DNA of 64,000 nucleotides, taken from NCBI GenBank assembly GCA_047967505.1, contig CM106539.1. One strand, written 5' to 3'. Of this stretch, positions 55,430 through 64,000 are shown piece by piece. Every line of letters begins with the position of its first letter. Position 1 is the stretch's first letter. A program made the translations under genes and the position numbers. Under the pieces are notes generated by a model. That model did no database searches, was not told the origin of the DNA, and was given only the letters and a program-made list of their open reading frames with translations. The stretch comes from Dipteris shenzhenensis. Taxonomy: Eukaryota > Polypodiophyta > Polypodiopsida > Gleicheniales.

Positions 55430-57125
55430 GAAGGAGAGGATGGAGAGGGGGGAGGGGAGGGAGGGGCGGGGTGGAGGGAGGGAGAGGGGGGGGGGAGGGG
55501 AGCCGGGTAGGGAGGGGGGGGGAGGGAGGGGCGGGGGCGGGGTCGAGGGAGGGAGGGAGGGAGGGGGTCCTGGCGGGGTCGAGGGAGGGAGGGAGGGGGC
55601 GGGGTCGAGGGAGGGAGGGAGGGGGGGGAGGGAGGGAGGGGCGGGGGCGGGGTCGAGGGAGGGAGGGAGGGGGGAGGGGAGGGAGGGGGCTCCAGGGGGA
55701 GGGGAGGGAGGGGGTGGCGGGCGGGGGCAGGAGGGGCGAGGGTGCCGGGTAGGGAGGGAGGGAGGGAGGGGCGGGGGCGGGGGTGGGGGCGGGGTCGAGG
55801 GAGGGAGGGGGGAGGGGTCTGGCGGTCGCAGCCGCCAGGACCCCCTGGAGGGGGGAGGGGAGGGAGGGTGTGAGGGGGGCTTGGGGTCGAGGGAGGGAGG
55901 GGGGGGGTCTAGCGGCCGCGGCCGCCAGGGGGGGTGGGGGGGGTTGGGGTCGAGGGAGGGGGGGGTTGGGGTCGAGGGAGGGAGGGGGGGTCTAGTGGCC
56001 GCGGCCGCCAGGACCCCTGGAGGGGGGAGGGGAGGGAGGGGGGGTCTGGCGGCCGCGGCCACCAGGGGGGGTGGGGGGGTTGGGGTCGAGGGAGGGAGGG
56101 GGGGAACTGGCGACCACGGCCCCCAGGACCCTTGGAGGGGGGAGGGGAGGGAGGGGGTGGGGGGAGGTTGGGGTCGAGGGAGGGAGGGGGGGTTTGGCGG
56201 CCGCGGCCGCCAGACCCCCAAGGAGGGGGGGAGGGGATGGGGGGAGAGGGGAGCCGGGTAGGGAAGGGGGGGCGGAGGGGGGGGAGGGGAGCGGGGGCAG
56301 GGTCGAGGGAGGGAGGGGGGGTTTGGCGACCGCAGCTGCCAGGACCCCTTGGAGGGAGGGGGGAGGGGAGGGAGGGGGTGGGGGGGGTTGGGGTCGAGGG
56401 AGGGAGGGGGGGGTCTGGCAGCCACGGCCGCCAGGACCCCTGGAGGGGGGAGGGGAGGGAGGGGGTGGGGGTGGGTTGGGGTCGAGGGAGGGAGGAGGGG
56501 GGGGGAGGGGGTGGGGGGGGTTGGGGTCGAGGGAGGGAGGGGGGGGGTCTGGCAGCCACGGCCGCCAGGACCCCCTGGAGGGGGGAGGGGAGGGACAGGG
56601 TGGGGGGGTTCTGGCAGCCGCGGCCGCCAGACCCCCAAGGAGGGGGGGAGGGGAGGGGGGGGAGGGGAGCCGGGTAGGGAAGGGGGGGCGGAGGGGGGAG
56701 GGGAGCGGGGGCGGGGTTGAGGGAGGGAGGGGAGGGAGGGGGGGCGGGGGAGAGGGAGGGAGGGAGGGGGATTCTGGCACGGCCGTTAGGACCCTCCACG
56801 GGGGGAGGGGAGGGAGGGGGTGGGGGGGATGGAGGGGTCGAGGGAGGGGGGGAGGGGAGGGGAGGGAGGAAGGGGGGGAGGGGAGCGGAAGGAGAGAGAG
56901 GGGAGAGGAGGGAGGGGAGAGGAGGGAGCGGAAGGAGAGAAAGGGGAGAGGAGGGAGGGGAGGGAGAGAGAGAGTGAGGGGAGGGAGAGAGAAAGAGAGA
57001 GAGAGAGTGAGGGGGGAAGGTATGGGAGAGAGAGAGAGAGTGAGGGAGAGAGAAGCAAGGGAGTAGAGGGAGTAGAGGGAGAGAGAGAGAGAGTGAGGGA
57101 GAGAGAAGCGAGGGAGTAGAGGGAG
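55430..57125 (+). repeat. G-rich minisatellite with GGCGGCCGCGGCCGCC palindrome
   Basis: Nearly pure purine on the plus strand, with units of 'gggtcgagggagggaggg' and 'ggaggggggaggggaggg'. About ten GC palindromes (e.g. 55821, 55911, 55995, 56048, 56197, 56612) recur every 60-130 bases, mostly flanked by 'tctgg' and 'caggacccc'. Numerous G3-4 runs predict G-quadruplexes. The long open frames on both strands are composition artefacts. Confidence 0.9.
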
Positions 57126-57179
57126 AGAGGTCGAATTCTTACAAGAGCGACAAATAAGATTTGACTTAGGAAAAGAATG

Positions 57180-57480
57180 AAAGTGACTTACGAGAAGAAA
57201 GTATCAAGAAGAATGTTGAACACAAATTTGAATTCTTACAACTAAGAGTAGAACTATCACGAGCAAGAGCGACAAATAAGATTCTTGCTCAAATAAGATT
57301 TGACTTACTATCACGAGCAAGAGCGACAAATAAGATTTGACTTACGAGAAGAATGAAAGGGACTTACGAGAAGAAAGTATCAAGAAGAATGTTGAATACA
57401 AATTTGAATTCAAAAGGAACGTACGAGAAGAAAGTATAAGAAGAATGTTGAACACAAATTTGAATTCAAATTTATAATGA
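57180..57480 (+). repeat. Tandem repeat of 'gagcgacaaataagatttga' type
   Basis: Segments 'gaatgttgaacacaaatttg' (57209, 57390, 57443) and 'cacgagcaagagcgacaaat' (57256, 57312) alternate in about four irregular units. Confidence 0.8.
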
Positions 57481-57534
57481 ATTCAAATTTCCCTCTCTTT
57501 TTTGAAAATTCAAATTAATGCGTGGGAGGAGAGG

Positions 57535-57658
57535 CTAGTTTTTCTTATATATACTCTTCTTTCTATTCATTCATTCTCACTCTCTCCTCATTTGATTGAA
57601 GCAACCAAGAGCTGAAGAGAAAGGATAAGTGGAGCCTTACTTTTTTCACTTTTTCCAG
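57535..57658 (+). promoter_or_regulatory. Promoter and non-coding first exon, copy 2
   Basis: 'tcttatatatactc' TATA box (57545-57555), leader 'attcattctcactctctcctc', and donor 'tttttccag|gtacttgc' at 57658/57659, closely matching copy 1. Confidence 0.5.
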
Positions 57659-57659
57659 G

Positions 57660-57935
57660 TACTTGCATTCTTTTTCATTCATCTTGTAATTCTTTTTCTT
57701 TACTTACATTTCTTTTTCAATTAGTTTCTTGTTAAAGTTTTTGAGTTCTATTTCTTAAAATTCGTCTTGTAATTCTTTTTCTTTACTTAAAATTCTTTTT
57801 CAATTAGTTTATTGTTAAAGTTTTTGAGAAGGGGGGTTTTTTAGAAGGCATTACAATTCTTTTTAAATTAGTTTCTTATTTGAGTTTCTATTTTAATTAG
57901 TTTCTTATTTATATTTGAGTTTGTAAATTTGAGAA
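57660..57935 (+). repeat. T-rich duplicated intron-like stretch
   Basis: 'aattctttttctttactta' and 'ttcaattagtttcttgttaaagtttttgag' recur two to three times (57690, 57770, 57800). Non-coding, consistent with an intron start. Confidence 0.6.
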
Positions 57936-57939
57936 ATGA

Positions 57940-59123
57940 GAGAGAATAGGGAGGGAAAGAAAGAGAGAGGAGAGAGGGAAAGAGAGAAATTAAGAGAGAG
58001 AAGAGGGGCTCTTGGCGGCCGTGGCAACCAAAGGGAGAGAGAGAATAGAAATGAGAGAGAGAATGAGAAATGAGAGGAGTAGGGAGGGAGACAAAGAGAG
58101 AGAGGAGAGAGGGAGAGAGAGAGAGAGATTCACAGAGAGAAGAGGGGCTCCTTAAATGAGAGAGAAGAGTAAGGAGGGAAAGAAAGAGAGAGGAGAGAGG
58201 GGGACAGAGATTAAGAGAGAGAAGAGGAGATGTAGGGAGGGAAAGAAAGAGAGAGGAGAGAGGGGGAGAGAGATTAAGAGAGAGAAGAGGGTCTCCTGTC
58301 GGCCGTGGCTGCTTGAGGGAGGGAGAGAGTAGGGAGAGAGAGAGAAAGAGAGAGAGGGAGAGAGAGAGAGAAAGAGAGAGAGAGGGAAAGAGAGAGAGGG
58401 GGAGAGAGAGAAAGAGAGAGAGGGAGAGAGAGGGAGAGAGAGAGATGTTTAAGAGAATGAAACGTGGCGAGAGGAGAGAGGGAAAGAGAGAAATTAAGAG
58501 AGAGAAGAGGGGCTCTTCGGGGCCATGGCCGCCAAAGGGAGAGAGAGAATGAGAAATGAGAGAGAAGAGTAGGGAGGGAGAGAAAGAGAGAGAGGGAGAG
58601 AGACAAGAGATTAAGAGAGAGAAGAGGGGCTCCTTAAATGAGAGAGAAGAGTAGGGAGGGAAAGAAAGAGAGAGCTGAGATGTGGCTGCCAAAGGGAGAG
58701 AGAGAATGAGAAATGAGAGAGAAGAGTAGGGAGGGAGAGAAAGAGAGAGAGGGAGAGAGACAAGAGATTAAGAGAGAGAAGAGGGGCTCCTTAAATGAGA
58801 GAGAAGAGTAGGGAGGGAAAGAAAGAGAGAGCTGAGAGAGGGAGAGAGAGAAGAGAGTCTCCTGGAGGCAATGAGAGAGAAGAGTAGGGAGGGAAAGAAA
58901 GAGAGGGAGGGAGAGGGAGAGAGAGAGAGAGAAGAGAAGAGGGAGACTTAGGGAGAGAGAAAGAGAGAGAGGGAGAGAGAGAGGGAGAGAGAAAGAGAGA
59001 GAGGGAGAGAGAGGGAATGAAACTTCTCTGCTAGACGAGTAGGGAGGGAAAGAAAGAGAGGGAGGGAGAGGGAGAGAGAGAGAGAGAAGAGAAGAGGGAG
59101 ACTTAGGGAGAGAGAAAGAGAGA

Positions 59124-59186
<63 letters not shown>

Positions 59187-59302
59187 AGAGAGGGAGGAAT
59201 GAAACTTTTGTGCTAGAGGGAGGGAGAGAGTAGGGAGGGAGAGGGAGAGAGAGAGAGAGAAGAGAGGAGGGAGACTTAGGGAGAGAGAAAGAGAGAGAGG
59301 GG

Positions 59303-59342
<40 letters not shown>

Positions 59343-59422
59343 GGAGACTTAGGGAGAGAGAGATAAAGAGAGAGGGAGAGAGAATGAAACTTCTAGCGGC
59401 CGTGGCCGCCAAGAGAGGGAGG

Positions 59423-59455
<33 letters not shown>

Positions 59456-59513
59456 CGCAACCGTGGCCGCCAAGGGAGGGAGGGAGGGAGGGAGGGAGGA
59501 AGGCTGAGAGAGA

Positions 59514-59573
<60 letters not shown>

Positions 59574-60060
59574 AAGAGAGAGAGAGAGAGAGAGAGACAT
59601 AGAGAGGGAAAGAATGACAAATCCTAGCGGCCAAGAGGATAGAGGTAGGGAGGTAGAGAGGCTAAGAGAGAGAGAGAGAGAGACAGAGAGAGACAGAGAG
59701 ACAGAGGGAGAGAGAGAGAGAGGGTTAGAGAGAGAAGAGGAGAGAGAGAGAGGAGAGAGATGGAGAGAGAGAGAAATAATTACAAATCCTAGGGAGAGAG
59801 AGAGAGAAATAATTACAAATCCTAGGGAGAGAGAGAGAGAGATAAAGAGAGAGAATGAAAAATCTTAGCCGCCATGGGAGGGAGAGAAAGAGAGACTTGA
59901 GATAAACTAAGAGAGAGAATGAGTGGGATGAGGACAGAGAGGGAAACACATAAGAGTTGTCAGAGAGAGAGAGAGAGAGAGATTAAGAGAGAGAATGAGG
60001 TGTCTTGACTATGGCTACAGAGAGATTTAGGAGTCGAGAGAGAGAGAGAAAGTAAAGAGA
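57940..60060 (+). repeat. GA-rich purine tract
   Basis: Over 2 kb of 'gagagag', 'gggagggaaagaaagagag' and 'ttaagagagagaagaggggctc' units on the plus strand, with occasional GC palindrome variants (58014, 58289, 58522, 59397, 59459). Continuous with the 55.4-57.1 kb G-rich tract in purine strand bias and palindromes. No coding. Confidence 0.9.
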
Positions 60061-60479
60061 GTTTTATATATTTACATGTTTTATATTATACTTTTAAAAA
60101 TTTATAAAAGAGTGAATTTATGGTTTGTTTTGAAGGTGAGATAATATTTTTATATATATTCATCTTTTAAAAAGAAAAATGTTAACTTTTCTTTAGATAC
60201 TTGTTCTTCATTTCTCTCACATGCAGGTTTAGCCTCTACATCAAAACCCCTTCTTTTGCATATTTAAGCCTTTTAAACCCCAGCACATTAAAATGAACAT
60301 AGAAAAAGAAATTATCTATTGCTTTTCTTCGCTTCGACGGTTGGTTTAGCATAGTTTAGCATAGATTAGATTGCCTTAGAGGAGAGACAATTCTCCAAGT
60401 TGCCAATCGAAGCCATGCTTAAATTTTTCTAACTAGTTCCTAATCGTTGTCAGTCCCTTCGCTCACATGCGGTTTAACA

Positions 60480-60990
60480 CTCATAACATGCTATTAAATA
60501 AGACCTTTTACCATTTACCAAGAAGTTTATCAGTGGGCAGATTGCATGAGCAGATATCAGTGGACAGATTACATATATCAATGGATAGATTACATGTCAT
60601 GGGACATATTGGAGCTTGATGATTATTGGTTATTTTTATTGCATTTGTATAAATATTTAAGCTCATTTATTGTCATAAAAAACCTTGTAAAGCCTTCTAT
60701 ACTATTTTTTACATTTATTGTCATATGAAGCGCCTTGTAATAAACCCGACCATCCCGACCATTCACTATTTAACGAGTATCAGTGGGCTGCATAAGTGGA
60801 TATCATGTGGGCTGCATAAGTGGATATCAGTGGAACAGTTTTTAGTGGGTAGATTGCATCAGTTGGGTATCAGTGCATAGATATCAATGGATGGACAGAT
60901 TACATGTCATCACGAAGATTGAAGCTTTATGACTAGAGGGCAAATCAATGGATGGACAAATTACATGTCTTCACGAAGATTGAAGCTTTA
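60480..60990 (+). repeat. Minisatellite of 'atcagtgg-cagattacat'
   Basis: Short irregular repeats such as 'cagtggacagattacat', 'aatggatagattacatgtc' and 'gggctgcataagtggatatc', then a duplicated block 'atcaatggatggacagattacatgtc..cacgaagattgaagctttat' (60890 and 60945). Upstream of the ATG at 61218; apparently intronic or leader. Confidence 0.7.
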
Positions 60991-61217
60991 TCACTAGACG
61001 ACATTTTATATTATTGTAAAGCTTTATTGGCTAATTTTTTTACATTTGTACAAATATTTAAGCCTTGTAAAGCCTTCTAGGCTATTTCCCACATTTATTG
61101 CCATATGAAGCCTTGTAAAGCCTTTTGGGCTATTTCCCACATTTATTGTATCAAGCGTTGTATATTGTACTTTACTTGTAGGTATCTAAATTCTTCATTA
61201 CCTTTTCTTGTAGGATT

Positions 61218-64000
61218 ATGGAGCAATCAACTAATGTGGTGGCTATCCTAAATGACTCTCAGATCAGAGAATGGGTTTCTGATGTCACTTTGAATTTGAA
61301 AGGAAAGGAATATAGCCCCAATGGCTTTAATAGGTGGACTCAATATCACATGGGCAGAAGAGCTTGGTTTCTTCATCAAAAGGAAAAGAGACTCTTTCTA
61401 CTTATGTCAAAAAGGGAGTTCAATGGTGTTGAAGATCCATGGGTTGCTACTTTCTTCAAAAAAGATATGACTTCAAGCCTTGTAGTAGGCATTAGAGCCA
61501 AAAGAGACTTTTATGGATATTTTTACAAAGAGTTCAGATCTTGAAGTTGGCGGTCTTCATTTTGTTATGTCAAGGAAAGACTCAAAGACCTTTGTGATGC
61601 CTCCTCCTCAACCATCAAAGTTTCCAGAGCTGCAAAGTGCATTGGAGGCTCTTTCATATACTTGGGAGCAATTTCCTAGTGTGGTGGCAAAAAGGATGCA
61701 TGCAAAGATAATGTTTGAGTACTTTCAAGATGCACAATATGCTCCTCATATTCAAGGATCTTCACATGAAGGAGACCAAAAAGCTCAGACTTCGATGCAA
61801 GGACAAGAAGAACAGGCACACTGTCACAAACGTGTATAACATGAGCGCAAACTTCTAGAGCAAGAAATGGTGGATGTAACTAAGGATGATGAAACACAAG
61901 CCTTGAGTGCACGGGAATTAAAAAAAATTGAAGAAGATCAAGGTCGATCCACTGCAGTTATGCTAGAAGCTCTTGCTAGCAAACCACGACGTGAAATGCA
62001 AAAGGCTAGTACTGCAAGAGCCACGGTTCCAAGCAGTAAAAAAAGGCATCGTCCCACTATAGAGAGAGATAATGTGGATGAAAAATGGTTAAAAGAAGAG
62101 AAAGATGAAGAAGACTCAGAACCTGAGGCTGAAGATGATCAGGATGAACTCACATCAATCAAAAATCTTAATCTGCGTCTTAATGAAGCAGTTACAGATG
62201 ATGATGTGGGATATATTTGGGGTCAAAGGACGTGGTTTGTGAATGCCAAAGATGTGGAAGCTGCAGCTATCTTTACTAATAGCTGAAGCCTTGATATATC
62301 CTATGCACTGCAAATATACAAGGCTTTGAGAGATGGTAAGAAACCTGTGGCAAGCAATGTGGTTTTGCACCCAATAATGTTTTGTCCAATCAAAAATAGT
62401 TTTCTGGATCAAATAACATTTATAGGACCTACACATTTCGAGGAAACCTTAACTCAATTCTTTAAAGACACTCTTAAAAATATTCGACATGAACAAGGCG
62501 AAGAGGCACAAGGTGAGAATATGCTAAAGGAAGCAAAGAAGGAATTCCTTCTTCATTGCAGATTCCAGCCCATTGATGGTCAACATTGGGATTATGCTTG
62601 TAATCAGATCGCAAAGGAAGCAAAGGAGGTCAAAAAACTCACTTCAGAACAATTTGCAAAGATAAGTTCATTCCATTATTATCCTACAACAATCTGTATA
62701 TTCAAGCATGAGATCAAGTATTTGATTGAGTCCGAAAGACTTAATCATTATGTCCATGGAAAGCGTAAGATATCCTCAACATCAGAGGTCTTACAGAAGG
62801 CAAGGGTTATATGGATAACATTTGGTTCTCCAAATCCTGATTTGAAGCGAAAGGTCACAAAAGCAGACGCCGACACACTCACAAACTTCTATACTTCTTT
62901 GAGTGCAGTTGTGCCTAGGGGAACTCAAGAGCGAGAAGAAAGTATGACAAGCCACAAGGTGGTGAGGGACAAATATGCCGACTACACTTCTATCATATTT
63001 CATCCTGTTGAAGTATTCAATGAGATGCTTGAAACATGCATTGCTTGTGAGCGTGGATAGTTGACCTATGAAGCTCCTTTGTTTATCTCCGGAAAGTCAA
63101 AGGTAATGGATAAGAAGGAGTTGACAGCAAGGATGTGGAGGCCTATAAAGTACTTACCTGACAAGTATGCATCCATGGCAGCACAAAAAATTTTAAAGAA
63201 AGAATGGTTTTTTGGAAAAAAAGACAAAGACCACTGTATGGAAGAATGCATCAACGTACAGGTGAGGCGTGATGCAGTGCATAGTGCCATTAAGTATTTG
63301 CTGTCAGAGAAACAAATTCCACTTACTCATTGTAACATTGACTATAATGTGGTGAAGCATATAGCTTCTTTGTCAACACCCAAGGTAAAGCTATGGGCAA
63401 ACAGGTGGATTAAAAAGGATGAAGATGGGTCAGAAATAGTAACCTCTTATATGAGAAAAGAAATCCCACAACAGGTGGTTGCATATGTGGAAAGATTAAT
63501 CAGCAAGATAAGGATGCCGACAGATATGCACCAAAGGTTTCAATTCAATGTAGAGGTTACGGCAGAGTCTGGAAAGCTTGTGAACTTCAGGGGAGTCTCA
63601 GAAGATGACTTCTTCAAGAATGAGTCAGCATGGGATAAGCCACAACTATTCTTTATCAATGAAGTTTCTAGCGATGATATCCATAACTTCATTGATAGAA
63701 TAGTATATACCACCATTAGCAAAGTGGCAATTTGCAACATTGTCATTTTTGTTGATAAAAAAGACAAAGAAGCCATGCAGGTTACTCTAGAGCGAGCATA
63801 TTCATCAGATTTGAAGATCTATAGTGGTGTTTATGCAGCAAAGAGAGGCAAGAGAGACTCTGGCATAGCGATTCAATCTCTTGAATCATTCTTTTTGTGT
63901 ATGCGGAGTCCCAACCCTAATCACTCTTTACAAAAGAACATAAGAGGGAATTCAAATAATTTGAGATTGATGCTAGAAGAGCAAGATATTCCTAGGTCCA
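61218..64000 (+). pseudogene. Paralog of the large DGQH protein, decayed, cut by window end
   Basis: Starts at ATG 61218 right after an acceptor 'ttcttgtag|gatt', as the 25.7-kb copy does. N-terminal domain, then a frameshift near 61530, a stop at about 61837, the 'KPRREMQKAST' basic patch (about 61980), 'LNEAVTDDDVGYIWGQ', a TGA at 62284, 'KKPVASNVVLHP' (about 62340), 'QPIDGQHWDYAC' (about 62567), a TAG at 63058 and continued homology to the edge. The large frame from 62326 to 63060 is a fragment. Conserved blocks shared with the other copy define the real domain borders. Any following ULP module would lie outside the window. Confidence 0.7.

Noticed and set aside
55397-57066. Long open frames of 250-410 codons on both strands (Pro-rich or Gly-rich)
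   Set aside because: They arise from stop-free G-rich repeats; all frames are open and the products are pure low complexity.
57868-59634. Leu/Ser-rich membrane-like frames on the minus strand
   Set aside because: Artefact of (CT)n coding for Leu-Ser; no start context or splice sites.

Overview
The window is nuclear DNA of a large, repeat-rich eukaryotic genome, almost certainly a land plant. The evidence is plant-type CACTA transposons with Tnp2-like transposase, GT-AG introns, a plant-style RING-H2 gene with a strong start context, a tRNA-derived SINE, an LTR primer site of the TGGTATCAGAGC type, and about 181-bp satellite arrays. I cannot name the species. A non-seed plant such as a fern, lycophyte or bryophyte is a guess only. 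Most of the sequence is mobile or formerly mobile DNA. Only the RING-H2 gene (about 13.1-14.5 kb, minus strand) looks like an ordinary host gene.

Layout. 0-9.5 kb: remains of CACTA elements arranged as a large imperfect inverted duplication. Each arm has a TnpA-like gene and a Tnp2 5' end diverging from a shared promoter, with clusters of a subterminal TCTATAGACGC-type motif. 9.1-9.4 kb: a 245-bp MITE with a sister copy at 29.45-29.70 kb. 9.5-12.1 kb: 5'-truncated Helentron-type helicase plus endonuclease. 13.1-14.5 kb: RING-H2 gene. 15.4-19.1 kb: LTR-retrotransposon trace and tandem repeats. 19.2-22.4 kb: decayed DUF7869-like putative transposase. 22.5-25.6 kb: satellite array 1. 25.7-36.6 kb: an unusual locus with a very large ORF, three SUMO-protease-like (ULP/C48) modules and two paralogous ~145-150 aa helical proteins. 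37.1-44.2 kb: a second, fuller Helentron on the minus strand with OTU x3, Cys-rich region, Helitron_like_N, HUH Rep, PIF1-type helicase and EEP endonuclease. 45.1-47.7 kb: decayed protein-kinase-like gene. 50.4 kb: SINE. 51.06-54.4 kb: satellite array 2. 54.6-60.1 kb: promoter-like duplicates and a 4.6-kb purine-strand tract studded with a GC palindrome. 61.2-64.0 kb: decayed, window-truncated paralog of the large ORF.

The best candidate for an undescribed system is the 25.7-36.6 kb locus and its paralog at 61.2 kb. The large protein has an IDGQH motif like ParB/DGQH-type domains and a degenerate methyltransferase-like C-terminal stretch. It seems to be spliced in frame to ULP-protease modules, one with the catalytic Cys replaced by Ser. 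The 'ULP module then small helical protein' unit is tandemly repeated, and the start of a third unit is interrupted by the Helentron. These functional readings are inferences; the modular structure and paralogy are visible directly.
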